NCBI RefSeq assembly: GCF_000186225.1 | Contig: NC_014933.1 | Location: forward strand, 1,798,001 to 1,862,000 | Source: Bacteroides helcogenes P 36-108 | Lineage (GTDB): Bacteria; Bacteroidota; Bacteroidia; Bacteroidales; Bacteroidaceae | Length of the DNA stretch: 64,000 bases | Reading direction: 5' to 3' | The notes under the pieces: model-generated | Database searches by the model: none | What the model saw: only the letters and a program-made list of their open reading frames with translations | What the model was told of the DNA's origin: nothing | Program-made: the position numbers and the translations under genes | Shown here: positions 1 to 8,483 of the stretch, in pieces | How positions within the stretch are numbered: position 1 is the first letter of the stretch | Layout of the letters: each line of letters opens with the position of its first letter

Positions 1-117
1 TCCGTCGGGACCTCCGTTGGGTATGTATTTCTCACGCCGCATGTGCGTGGAGCCTCGTCCGCCCTTACCTGAACGGCAGTATATTTTTACGTAGTCAACA
101 AAATTCGATTCAGCCAT
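1..117 (-). CDS. obg: GTPase Obg, N-terminal fragment (runs off the window)
   Basis: The first 39 codons of a protein reading [20 protein letters not shown], followed by a glycine-rich stretch. This is the start of the glycine-rich Obg fold of the ribosome-associated GTPase ObgE/CgtA, which acts in late 50S assembly and stress signalling. The GTPase domain lies outside the window. It starts 9 bases after adk ends, so it is probably the last gene of an hpt-adk-obg operon. The ATG is the only start compatible with the Obg N-terminus. Identification rests on the N-terminal motif and the gene order, which recurs in Bacteroides. Confidence 0.88.
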   Translation of the reverse strand, partial: MAESNFVDYVKIYCRSGKGGRGSTHMRREKYIPNGGPDG

Positions 118-126
118 AATTACTTT

Positions 127-699
127 TTATTTTACTTTATCTATTGCATTGCAAACTTCTGCTGTGATATCTTCCAGCTTTCCAAGTCCGTTGATATGTG
201 CATACAGATCTTCGCTCTTGTACCATCCAATCAGCGGAGCTGTCTGAGAGTGGTAAACGACAAGGCGCTTCTTGATTGTCTCTTCGTTGTCGTCTGCACG
301 TCCGGATTCTTGTCCGCGTTTGATGAGGCGTTTCATCAGTTCTTCTTCGGGTACATCAAGGTCAAGCATTACGCTGACTTCCTGTCCGCGTTCAGCCAAC
401 ATCTTCTTCAATGCTTCGGCTTGGGCGATAGTTCTGGGGAAACCGTCGAAAATAACGCCTTTGCTGTCTTGGAAACTGTCGAATACGTTTGCCAGAATCT
501 CAATCATCAGTTCATCGGGAATCAATTGACCCTGGTCGATATAGCCTTTGGCAGTCTTGCCCAATTCAGTACCATTCTTCATCTCAGCACGGAGTACGTC
601 TCCGGTAGAAATGTGGTTGATTCCGTACTTTTCTACAATCTTCTCACTTTGTGTTCCTTTGCCTGAGCCGGGAGCACCGAAAATTACAATATTCAACAT
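127..699 (-). CDS. adk: adenylate kinase
   Basis: Cytosolic adenylate kinase, converting ATP and AMP to two ADP. The P-loop GAPGSGKGT is at residues 8-16, the AMP-site motif STGD near 31, FDGFPRT near 84 and a LID arginine motif (GRADD) near 133. At 190 residues it is the short-LID form, without a zinc finger. The start gives MLNIVIFGAPG, the standard N-terminus. It lies 34 bases downstream of hpt and 9 bases upstream of obg, so the three are likely cotranscribed and link purine salvage to nucleotide balance. Confidence 0.97.
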   Translation of the reverse strand: MLNIVIFGAPGSGKGTQSEKIVEKYGINHISTGDVLRAEMKNGTELGKTAKGYIDQGQLIPDELMIEILANVFDSFQDSKGVIFDGFPRTIAQAEALKKMLAERGQEVSVMLDLDVPEEELMKRLIKRGQESGRADDNEETIKKRLVVYHSQTAPLIGWYKSEDLYAHINGLGKLEDITAEVCNAIDKVK

Positions 700-733
700 T
701 TGCTTTACCTATTTATTTGTGATTTATTTATAA

Positions 734-1270
734 TTATTCCACTACTGTATAGATGTCCGGATAGTTACGCCCGAATCCGTCATAATCCAATCCGTAACCA
801 ACGATAAAGTCATTGGGAATGTTCATGGCGACATATTCAATGTCCAGATCAACTTTCAACTTTTCGGGTTTCACCAACAAAGAAGCGATATGAATTTCCT
901 TGGGACTGCGTGTACCCAGAGTTTCCAGCAGACGCTGCATGGTAAGTCCCGTATCTACAATGTCTTCCACGATGACTACTGTACGGTCTGTAAGGTCTTC
1001 ATTGATGCCGATTACTTCTTTGATGACTCCGGTGGAGGATACCCCTTGATAGGATGCCAGTTTGACGAACGAGATTTCACAAGGAATCGTGATACGTTTC
1101 AGCAAATCGGCAGTAAACATGAACGAACCGTTCAAGACGCTGAGAAACAATGGATTCTTTCCTGCCAAATCACGATTGATTTCGTTCGCTACACGGGTTA
1201 CTTCTTTCAGTATGTCCTGCTCCTTGATGGAGACTGTGAACATTTTGTCTTTAATCTGTATGGTATCCAT
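734..1270 (-). CDS. hpt: hypoxanthine phosphoribosyltransferase
   Basis: Purine salvage enzyme that makes IMP or GMP from hypoxanthine or guanine and PRPP. The PRPP-binding motif VVIVEDIVDTGLTM is near residues 97-110, with the usual acidic pair followed by DTG and T. Length of 178 residues is typical of the bacterial family. It is the first gene of a probable hpt-adk-obg operon; a consensus -7 box lies about 30 bases upstream of the start codon. Identification is firm at family level; preference between hypoxanthine and guanine cannot be read from the sequence. Confidence 0.95.
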   Translation of the reverse strand: MDTIQIKDKMFTVSIKEQDILKEVTRVANEINRDLAGKNPLFLSVLNGSFMFTADLLKRITIPCEISFVKLASYQGVSSTGVIKEVIGINEDLTDRTVVIVEDIVDTGLTMQRLLETLGTRSPKEIHIASLLVKPEKLKVDLDIEYVAMNIPNDFIVGYGLDYDGFGRNYPDIYTVVE

Positions 1271-1298
1271 AGATGGAGTTTATTTTAGAAAGTTGGCG

Positions 1299-1306
1299 CA
1301 AAAATA
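1299..1306 (-). promoter_or_regulatory. -7 promoter box of the hpt operon
   Basis: TATTTTTG on the minus strand fits the Bacteroides -7 consensus TAnnTTTG and lies 28 bases upstream of the hpt ATG. No clear -33 TTTG was seen at the right spacing, so this rests on the -7 box and its position. Confidence 0.5.
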
Positions 1307-1312
1307 CAATTT

Positions 1313-2851
1313 TTATTCTACTCCATGCATCATCTTCTGCAATTTCTTTGAGAGAAGAAAGAGGATAAGTGATGCCGTGGCCGACATGAGAACGAATACC
1401 ATGAAGAAGTCATACATCGTTTCAATGCGGCAGCCAAGCAATGTCTTCACTTTTCCGGTTTCGGGATAAAGTCCACTCAGCGTACCGGCAAATTTATTGG
1501 CTGTAGCGGTAGAAAGATACCATATGCCCATCATCAGGGAAGCAAAACGGATCGGTGTCAACTTGTTTACCATGGACAGTCCGATAGGGGAGAGGCAGAT
1601 TTCTCCTATTGTGTGGATGAAATAGAGTCCTGTCAGCCAGATGAGGCTTACTTTTATGCCCGGTTGTACATCTTTAACGCCGAAGCAGATGACCAGATAA
1701 CCCAGTGAAAGCAGTAACAGGCCGATGGCTTGCTTGGTGGGAGAAGCGGGCTCCATATTGCGCTTGCCCAGTGCGCTCCATACCCCCGGCATGATGGCGG
1801 CCAATATTACTACGAAGAATGGGTTGAAAGATTGAATCCATGATGCCGGCATTTCCCAGCCCAGGATGACGCGGTCTGTCTGTTCCGAAGCAAAAAGCGT
1901 CAGTGAAGCACCTGCCTGTTCGTAAGCTGCCCAGAAGAAAATCACGAAGAAGGCAATGATATAGATGACAAAGATGCGGCTGCGTTCAATCTTGGTGAGC
2001 GAACCTTGCAGCAGGATGCTGACGGGGAATACGATGCAGGCAGTAAAGATGCCGATACTGATCCAGTCGTTGCCAAAGCACCGATAGAAGAAAAATGCCA
2101 ATGCTACGGAAAGCAGGGCTAAAATCAGATAATTGCGTTTCTGCCCATTTTTCTCGGTTCCGGTTTGTCCGGCAGCTTTGGCTGCTTGCGGCTGTCCTTT
2201 TTTTGAATCCGGGATGATGCCGAGTGGCTGTCCGTCGGGACCGATGAGATATTTGTTTTTCTGAGTCTCAAACAATATGATGGTAAGAATGGTGACTATT
2301 CCTGCAATGAGGAATCCCCATTTAAAATCATTGGGATTGCCCGTTTCTCCGAAATAGCCGCAAACTAACGGAGCGAGGAAAGAGCCTACATTGACGCCCA
2401 TATAGAAAATGGTATAGGCTGAGTCTAAGCGTCTGTCTCCGGGCTTGTAGAGTTGTCCTACCAATGAAGAAACCGTCGGTTTAAAACATCCGTTGCCCAA
2501 TATAAGGAAGGTCAGCCCGCCATACATCAGCCAATGGGATAACTGGACGGCATTCAGCATCGAGGCACTGGCAAACATCAGAAATTGGCCTACTGCCATC
2601 ATCATTGCTCCCCAGAATACGGAACGGCGGATACCCCAGTATTTGTCGGCTATATATCCACCGATAAGTGGTGTGAGATAGACCAGTCCGGTATAGCTGC
2701 CGTAGATGGAGGCTGCATGCTCTTTGTCGAACAAAAGTGCCTGGGTTAAGAACAGGATGAAGATGGCGCGCATACCGTAGTAGCTGAATCGTTCTGCCGT
2801 GCTGGTGGCGAAAATGAGGTAGAGACCCTGAGGATGTTTCGGTGTATTCAT
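1313..2851 (-). CDS. POT-family proton-dependent di/tripeptide transporter (MFS)
   Basis: Inner-membrane symporter of the POT/PTR family, importing di- and tripeptides with protons. The signature STAERFSYYGMR at residues 16-27 corresponds to the conserved ExxERFxYYG motif on helix 1, and FYMGVNVGS near 150 matches the second PTR motif. At 512 residues with about 12-14 hydrophobic segments it is the usual size. A Lys/Gln-rich loop near residues 210-235 separates the two halves. It has its own -7 box (2876-2883). Substrate range cannot be read from sequence. Confidence 0.92.
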   Translation of the reverse strand: MNTPKHPQGLYLIFATSTAERFSYYGMRAIFILFLTQALLFDKEHAASIYGSYTGLVYLTPLIGGYIADKYWGIRRSVFWGAMMMAVGQFLMFASASMLNAVQLSHWLMYGGLTFLILGNGCFKPTVSSLVGQLYKPGDRRLDSAYTIFYMGVNVGSFLAPLVCGYFGETGNPNDFKWGFLIAGIVTILTIILFETQKNKYLIGPDGQPLGIIPDSKKGQPQAAKAAGQTGTEKNGQKRNYLILALLSVALAFFFYRCFGNDWISIGIFTACIVFPVSILLQGSLTKIERSRIFVIYIIAFFVIFFWAAYEQAGASLTLFASEQTDRVILGWEMPASWIQSFNPFFVVILAAIMPGVWSALGKRNMEPASPTKQAIGLLLLSLGYLVICFGVKDVQPGIKVSLIWLTGLYFIHTIGEICLSPIGLSMVNKLTPIRFASLMMGIWYLSTATANKFAGTLSGLYPETGKVKTLLGCRIETMYDFFMVFVLMSATASLILFLLSKKLQKMMHGVE

Positions 2852-2875
2852 TTTGATTAATTATGATAATGGATA

Positions 2876-2883
2876 CAAAAGTA
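2876..2883 (-). promoter_or_regulatory. -7 promoter box of the POT transporter
   Basis: TACTTTTG on the minus strand matches TAnnTTTG, 24 bases upstream of the ATG of the peptide transporter. Confidence 0.5.
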
Positions 2884-2956
2884 AGAATAAATTCCGAATT
2901 CGTACGGGAACAGGAATTTAAATGGGCTTTAAAAAGGGGATGATAAAGAGTTTTAG

Positions 2957-2964
2957 TATCTTTG
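2957..2964 (+). promoter_or_regulatory. -7 promoter box of the DUF6057 gene
   Basis: TATCTTTG matches the Bacteroides -7 box, 25 bases before the ATG at 2990. The candidate -33 region is not well conserved. Confidence 0.5.
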
Positions 2965-2989
2965 TCCCCAAAAGCCGGTAAAATATATT

Positions 2990-4741
2990 ATGAAAATCAT
3001 AAATTTTTGTTTGGGCATTTTGTCGTGCATACTTTGTTTCTGGTATGTAGATACGCTGATACCTTATCAATTGTGCCAATTGGAGCATGACAGTTTGTTT
3101 GTGCTGGATGCGGAGTCTTTTTTTCATTCTTTCTGTACGGTTGGTGGTTTTGGCGGGTGGCTGAGTGCGTGGGGGCTTCAGTCTTTTGCACTGCCTCATG
3201 TCGGCAGTTTGATTTTTATTCTTCCGGCACTGGCTTTAGGTGTTGTCATGTACATCCTGTTGTGCAGGAAAGGGCTTGCGGAAGTGTTTGTTCCGTTAAC
3301 TGCGGTTCCTGCGGCCTGCCTTCTGTTTTCGCAATTAGATTATTATTATTCGTGGCAGGGAAGTGTGAGTACGCTGTTGGCATTGTCAGTCCTTGCGTGG
3401 GTGGATATGATAGGACGAATGAAACTGAAAATTGCATTGTTCAGTCTGTTGATTTTGCCTGTGTTTTGGCTTCTGGGGTCGGCTGTGACGGTGTATGTGC
3501 TTTCGGGAACTGTCCTTTTCTTTTCGAGGAAGACTTGGCCTTATGCTACGCTTCCATTACTTATCTGCATGCTTTTTGCAGGCATGGTAGCTTATAAGGG
3601 GCTTTCAGATTCTTTATACATCTCTGTTTCTCCAGAATTTTATTATAGCCGGCAATTGGAAATGCCGTTGTATCATTGGCTTGCGACGGTTTCAATAGTG
3701 TTGCTGCTTGTGGTGGGGTGTAATTTACATGACTGTACCTCGCGGTGGAGAAACTATTGGCGCTATGGATTCTTGGGTATGATTTGGCTGTTGAACGGAA
3801 GTCTGTTCTATCACTATGAGCCACTTTTCCGTAATCAGAAAAATCAGACATTATGGCAGTTGAATCATTACTCATTTATGGAAGACTGGGATGGCATCAT
3901 TAAGATGTTTCCTCCGTCACAGAAGATCAGTAACCTGCTGTATATGAATTACCTGAACCGAGCTTTGGCCGAAAAGGGAGTACTGGTGGATTCAGCTTTC
4001 AAGTATCGTCCGTATGGTGCAGCTTCACTGCTCGTTGCAGAAAATAATACAGGAGCCGTGAGAATGCTCCTGAGTGATGTGCAATACACGGTGGGTTGCA
4101 TAGCTGAGTCTCAGCACCAGGCTTTTGAGGCACAAACAGCTCTTCCCGGTCAGTATGGCATACAGACATTGATGCGTCTGACTAAGACTAATCTGATACA
4201 GGGGCACTACCGGGTAGCCGGAAAATATTTGGCTCTTATCGGAAAATCATTGACTTATAAAAAGTGGGCGCTGTATTATCGTCAGTTCCTTTATGATGAC
4301 AAAGCTGTGGAGGCGGATAAGGAGTTAGGTGACAAACGCCGCAGTTACCGTCAACAAAATAACTTTTCTATGTGGCGGGGATGGAGAGCTGATTTGGAAG
4401 CGGTATTGGAGGCTAATCCGCAGAATACCAAGGCTGCTGCTTATCTGGGAATTTCTTTGCTATTGACTAAGGATATGGCAGGTTTTGTTCGTTTTCTGGA
4501 TACTTATTATGGTACGGAAGCATTACCGGTTCTGCCTGCTGTTTTTCAGCAAGCTGTACTTGTGGCTTATCCGGACAATGGAGAACGCTGGAAAAGTTTT
4601 GGGCTGTCATCGCAGGTCACTACCGACTATGATCGTTTTCGTAATTTATATTATCAGACAAAAAACAGTTTCAATCAAAAGGATCAGATGGCTCAATCTT
4701 TCGGCGATTCTTTTTGGTTTTACTTAATGTTCGTAAAATAA
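2990..4741 (+). CDS. DUF6057-like polytopic membrane protein with TPR-like C-terminal half
   Basis: 583 residues. The N-terminal half (about residues 1-265) holds roughly eight or nine hydrophobic segments starting with IINFCLGILSCILCFWYV, so it sits in the inner membrane. The remaining 300 residues are soluble and rich in paired Tyr/Leu/Ala helices resembling TPR units, for example near NPQNTKAAAYLGISLLL. It resembles Bacteroides proteins labelled DUF6057; this is from memory. It overlaps the following CxxCH lipoprotein gene by one base (TAATG), so the two are translationally coupled and probably act together in the envelope. Function is unknown. Confidence 0.75.
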   Translation: MKIINFCLGILSCILCFWYVDTLIPYQLCQLEHDSLFVLDAESFFHSFCTVGGFGGWLSAWGLQSFALPHVGSLIFILPALALGVVMYILLCRKGLAEVFVPLTAVPAACLLFSQLDYYYSWQGSVSTLLALSVLAWVDMIGRMKLKIALFSLLILPVFWLLGSAVTVYVLSGTVLFFSRKTWPYATLPLLICMLFAGMVAYKGLSDSLYISVSPEFYYSRQLEMPLYHWLATVSIVLLLVVGCNLHDCTSRWRNYWRYGFLGMIWLLNGSLFYHYEPLFRNQKNQTLWQLNHYSFMEDWDGIIKMFPPSQKISNLLYMNYLNRALAEKGVLVDSAFKYRPYGAASLLVAENNTGAVRMLLSDVQYTVGCIAESQHQAFEAQTALPGQYGIQTLMRLTKTNLIQGHYRVAGKYLALIGKSLTYKKWALYYRQFLYDDKAVEADKELGDKRRSYRQQNNFSMWRGWRADLEAVLEANPQNTKAAAYLGISLLLTKDMAGFVRFLDTYYGTEALPVLPAVFQQAVLVAYPDNGERWKSFGLSSQVTTDYDRFRNLYYQTKNSFNQKDQMAQSFGDSFWFYLMFVK

Positions 4742-6225
4742 TGAAGCTTATTGTTCAATATCTGTTTGCTTGCTGTGTGCTGCTGTTTTGGGGAGCATGC
4801 GGGCCGATGGTCAAAGTTGAGGTGCAATCTCTGGAAAAATCACCGTTGGAAGAAACTTGCGTCGGGGTGGTAGTGCCTTGCAACATTGCTCCCCTTAACT
4901 TTTATACCTCTGCCGATGACGGAAAGGAAGCCGTGATACTTGCCTGTGGAGAGCACCGGTTGACGGCATTGAGTGAGGCGGGAGGCATGATACCCTCCAT
5001 GGGTGCTTGGAAACATCTGCTTAGGGTGGCGAAGGGAAAAGACATTACCGTGAAACATTGCGTGCTGGTCGATGGAAAATGGAAGGCCTATCGTCCGTTT
5101 ATGATACGTGTGGCTGCCGAAATCATTGATCCATTCTTGGTTTATCGTCTCATTCCACCGGGGTATGAAATGTGGGATGCGATGGGCATTTATCAACGTA
5201 ATCTGGAGTCTTTTGAAGAAACCTGCTTGATAAGGAACAGCCAGACTGAGGGGAATTGTATGAACTGTCATTCATTCTGCCAGCAAAATCCGGATAAAAT
5301 GTTGTTTCATGTGCGTTCCAAACATGCGGGAACCATTCTTGTGAATAATGGAAAAATTACGAAAATAGACACAAAGACAGACCAAACAATTTCTTCTTTG
5401 GTTTATCCTTATTGGCATCCGAGTGGAAAGTTCATAACTTTCTCTGTGAATGACACAAAACAATTGTTCCACACACACAATCCCAACAGGGTGGAAGTGT
5501 TGGACAGGCAATCGGATGTGGTAGTGTATGATGTCTTGAAAAACGAGTTGATTACAGCACCTCAACTGTTTGATAAAGAGGTGTTCGAGACCTTTCCCAC
5601 ATTCTCTCCTGACGGAAAGAGGCTTTATTTCTGTACGGCAAAATTACGAATCATGCCCAATGAGTATGATAAGGTGAGATATAGCCTGTGCAGTATAGCT
5701 TTTGATGCGGACAGCCGTTCTTTCGGAGAAAAGGTGGATACGCTCTATAATGCGGAGAAAGAGGGTGGTAGTGTCTCTTTTCCCCGTGTCTCTCCTGACG
5801 GGAACTATCTGATGTTCACAAAGGCAGCCTATGGTAATTTTTCCATTTGGCATCAGGATGCCGACCTGTGGATGATTGATTTAAAACGGCATGAAAAGCA
5901 TGCTTTGGATGAAGCGAACAGTGAGAGTGTGGAGAGTTACCATAGCTGGAGCAGCAATAGCCGTTGGGTAGTTTTCAGTAGTCGTAGGGGAGATGGACTT
6001 TATACTCGCCTCTACCTGGCATACGTAGATGCGGACGGAAGGATACATAAGCCTTTTGTGCTGCCGCAGAAGTCGGGAGACTTTTATGATAAGTGCATGT
6101 ATTCCTATAATATCCCCGAATTGGTGAAAGGAAGTGTGGAAGTCGGTAACTATCGGCTGGTAGAGCAAGTCAGAGAAGGATCTCTGCAGAAGGTGCATGC
6201 TGCTAACGGAATGAAGGGGAGATAA
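4741..6225 (+). CDS. PD40/TolB-like beta-propeller lipoprotein with a CxxCH motif
   Basis: 494 residues from the ATG overlapping the stop of the preceding gene; a start 27 bases upstream is possible but would spoil the lipoprotein signal. Residues 1-20 form a signal peptide ending in the lipobox FWGAC, so Cys20 is probably lipidated. Cys173-Met-Asn-Cys-His177 is a CxxCH haem-attachment motif. From about residue 220 there are repeated blocks such as WHPSGKFITFS, FPTFSPDGKRLYF and FPRVSPDGNYLMFT, the pattern of TolB/PD40 propeller blades. Related Bacteroides genes are often labelled cytochrome c biosynthesis protein, which motif content alone does not support. Haem binding is inferred. Confidence 0.8.
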   Translation: MKLIVQYLFACCVLLFWGACGPMVKVEVQSLEKSPLEETCVGVVVPCNIAPLNFYTSADDGKEAVILACGEHRLTALSEAGGMIPSMGAWKHLLRVAKGKDITVKHCVLVDGKWKAYRPFMIRVAAEIIDPFLVYRLIPPGYEMWDAMGIYQRNLESFEETCLIRNSQTEGNCMNCHSFCQQNPDKMLFHVRSKHAGTILVNNGKITKIDTKTDQTISSLVYPYWHPSGKFITFSVNDTKQLFHTHNPNRVEVLDRQSDVVVYDVLKNELITAPQLFDKEVFETFPTFSPDGKRLYFCTAKLRIMPNEYDKVRYSLCSIAFDADSRSFGEKVDTLYNAEKEGGSVSFPRVSPDGNYLMFTKAAYGNFSIWHQDADLWMIDLKRHEKHALDEANSESVESYHSWSSNSRWVVFSSRRGDGLYTRLYLAYVDADGRIHKPFVLPQKSGDFYDKCMYSYNIPELVKGSVEVGNYRLVEQVREGSLQKVHAANGMKGR

Positions 6226-6492
6226 GAGCATTCAAACAGTATTATCCCTATCTTTAGCCTAAAATGACAGTAAAGTCCCTGACTGAATGCCTCCAAGTTT
6301 CTGACTGAGGTGCTCCATATATCATGTTGAACAATCCCCATCATTACGAAAATCAGATGCACAAAAGGAAATTGCTCGTTTATCGTCAAAAAGTGCCTCT
6401 TGGCAGATTACTCCTGATTGGTGAGTAAACGTTTCGTGAGTACGGCCGTCTTAATAATAGAGCTTTTATAACAAACTTAATTTATTGAAACG

Positions 6493-6828
6493 ATGAAAAA
6501 GCAATTAATGATTTTGACCGCTACCTTGATGATTGGTTCTGCGGCATGTATGGCACAAGAAGGTAAGAGCGATCATCCTGATATGTCGAAACGTATCGAG
6601 CAGATGGTTTCTGATTTGGGCTTGAACGATAAGCAAATAAAAAAGTTCGAGGCTGCCATGGAAGAAATGAAGCCGGGCAAGAATGAATCAGGGGAAAGAT
6701 CCTCACGTGAAGAAATGGAAAAGAAGCGGACTAAGATGGATGCCAAAATCAAGAAAATCCTGACTGATGAGCAGTATGAGAAGTACCGGAGCATGCAACC
6801 TCAAAGAAAGCCGGGCAGGGGTAAGTAG
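6493..6828 (+). CDS. small periplasmic Spy/DUF4890-like helical protein
   Basis: 111 residues with a cleavable signal peptide (ending near ACMAQ, residues 18-22) and then an all-helical, highly charged Lys/Glu/Met-rich body. The segments LGLNDKQIKKFEAAMEEM and ILTDEQYEKYRSMQ resemble the paired LTxxQ-type helices of Spy/CpxP periplasmic chaperones, and related Bacteroides proteins carry the DUF4890 label. A periplasmic stress or chaperone role is inferred only. The gene stands alone: 267 bases of non-coding sequence before it and a hairpin after it. The C-terminus is basic (RKPGRGK). Confidence 0.7.
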   Translation: MKKQLMILTATLMIGSAACMAQEGKSDHPDMSKRIEQMVSDLGLNDKQIKKFEAAMEEMKPGKNESGERSSREEMEKKRTKMDAKIKKILTDEQYEKYRSMQPQRKPGRGK

Positions 6829-6848
6829 TCTTTGCCATGTTACAGGAA

Positions 6849-6894
6849 AAAGGGTAGTGAAAAGAAGATGATCTTTTTCTTTTCATCGCCCTTT
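6849..6894 (+). terminator. terminator-like hairpin after the Spy-like gene
   Basis: AAAGGG at 6849-6854 pairs with CCCTTT at 6889-6894, and GTGAAAAG inside pairs with CTTTTCAT with one wobble. A pyrimidine-rich run follows. It sits directly against the -33 box of the next gene. Confidence 0.55.
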
Positions 6895-6896
6895 CT

Positions 6897-6928
6897 TTTG
6901 CTTTTTCTAACAATTCGCTCTACCTTTG
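6897..6928 (+). promoter_or_regulatory. promoter of the NAD(P)HX repair gene
   Basis: TTTG (6897-6900), 20 bases, TACCTTTG (6921-6928): a full match to the Bacteroides -33/-7 consensus. It places the transcription start near 6935 and supports the ATG at 6956 rather than the in-frame ATG at 6926, which lies inside the -7 region. Confidence 0.75.
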
Positions 6929-6955
6929 CTTTGCAAATTAAAAGAAGATTCATTA

Positions 6956-8473
6956 ATGAAGATATTTCCTACTGCAAGCATCAAGCAACTGGACGCTTAT
7001 ATCATAGAGAATGAACCGGTTGCATCCATTGCCCTGATGGAACGTGCGGCTGTTGCCCTGGCTGATGCTATTACTAAACGTTGGGAGGATAAGGCAACTC
7101 CTTTTACCCTTTTTGCCGGCCCCGGAAACAACGGTGGTGATGCTTTGGCGTTGGCACGTTTGCTGATGCAGCGAGGCTATATTAAAGTGACGGCCTATTT
7201 GTTTAATACAAGTGGCAACCTCTCTCCCGACTGTCAAGCGAATATGGAACGGCTGGCAAAAGTGCCGGATGTGGATTTTCATGTGGTGACCACGCAGTTT
7301 GTGCCTCCAGTGTTGACCGAAAACCACGTAGTGATTGACGGCTTGTTCGGAAGCGGATTGAATAAACCGTTAAAAGGTGGCTTTGCGGCAGTGGTGAAAT
7401 ATATCAACGCTTCGGCGGCTACGGTAGTGGCTATTGATGTACCATCGGGGCTGATGGGAGAGGATAATACCTATAATGTACAGTCCGGCATCATCCGTGC
7501 CAGTCTGACATTGAGCCTGCAATTTCCGAAGCTGGCATTCTTTTTCGCCGAAAACCAATCTTTTGTAGGTGAGTGGCAACTCTTGGATATAGGGATCAGT
7601 GAAGATGCGATCGAACAGACAGATACCGACTATCATCTGCTGGAAAATGAAGATATGCCATATCTGGTAAAGCTTCGTGCAAGGTTTGCACACAAAGGGG
7701 ATTTTGGCAGTGCTTTGCTGATAGCCGGTTCGCAGGGGATGGCGGGAGCTTCTGTACTTGCGGCAAGGGCTTGCCTGCGTTCCGGGGTAGGTTTACTGAC
7801 TGTGCATGTGCCGTTCTGCAATAATTTTATAGTGCAGACCTCTGTACCCGAAGCTAAGACGGAATTGGACATCAGCGACACTTGTTTTACTGCTCCTGCC
7901 GATACGGACGATTATCAGGCTGTGGGAATCGGTCCAGGATTGGGGAGGGCGGTGGAAACGGAATCTGCTTTACTGGAGCAGATAGATCTTTGCCAGACAC
8001 CGATGGTGGTGGATGCGGATGCCTTGAATATTTTAGGAGAAAAGCGCAGTTATATAGGACGTCTGCCCAAGGGAAGCATTCTCACGCCACACTCCAAAGA
8101 ACTGGAACGTTTGGTGGGTAAGTGTCAGAATTCTTATGATCGTTTGATGAAAGCACGTGAACTGGCGAAGACTGCCGGTGTGTATATTATATTGAAAGGT
8201 GCTTATTCTGCCATTATTTCTCCGTCAGGCAAATGTTGGTTTAATATAACCGGAAATCCGGGAATGGCAACGGGTGGCAGTGGTGATGTGTTGACCGGAG
8301 TTTTACTTGCTTTGCTGGCGCAAGGATATGAAACGGAAATAGCTGTCCGGCTGGGAACTTATGTGCATGGGCTTGCCGGAGATATCGCTTGTAAGAAACA
8401 AGGCACAACCGCAATGACTGCCGGAGATATAGTGAATGCTTTGCCGATGGCGTGGCGGATGTTGGAAGGATGA
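6956..8473 (+). CDS. nnr: bifunctional NAD(P)H-hydrate epimerase / ADP-dependent NAD(P)H-hydrate dehydratase
   Basis: Metabolite-repair enzyme of about 505 residues that restores hydrated NAD(P)H. The N-terminal YjeF epimerase domain (about 1-215) shows FAGPGNNGGDALALARLL and IDGLFGSGLNKPLKG. The C-terminal ribokinase-like dehydratase domain (about 225-505) shows HKGDFGSALLIAGSQGMAGA, GIGPGLGR, VVDADALN and the nucleotide motif TGGSGDVLTG. A promoter ending at 6928 selects the start at 6956 (MKIFPTASI). The gene ends 10 bases from the convergent DUF5715 gene with no obvious terminator between them. Confidence 0.95.
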   Translation: MKIFPTASIKQLDAYIIENEPVASIALMERAAVALADAITKRWEDKATPFTLFAGPGNNGGDALALARLLMQRGYIKVTAYLFNTSGNLSPDCQANMERLAKVPDVDFHVVTTQFVPPVLTENHVVIDGLFGSGLNKPLKGGFAAVVKYINASAATVVAIDVPSGLMGEDNTYNVQSGIIRASLTLSLQFPKLAFFFAENQSFVGEWQLLDIGISEDAIEQTDTDYHLLENEDMPYLVKLRARFAHKGDFGSALLIAGSQGMAGASVLAARACLRSGVGLLTVHVPFCNNFIVQTSVPEAKTELDISDTCFTAPADTDDYQAVGIGPGLGRAVETESALLEQIDLCQTPMVVDADALNILGEKRSYIGRLPKGSILTPHSKELERLVGKCQNSYDRLMKARELAKTAGVYIILKGAYSAIISPSGKCWFNITGNPGMATGGSGDVLTGVLLALLAQGYETEIAVRLGTYVHGLAGDIACKKQGTTAMTAGDIVNALPMAWRMLEG

Positions 8474-8483
8474 TAGGCTGTTT

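Noticed and set aside
6226..6492. Possible remnant of a sigma factor or other gene before the Spy-like protein
   Set aside because: Short open frames (for example from 6358) have no stable motif; I could not support a pseudogene. The 267-base gap shows no clear promoter or repeat.
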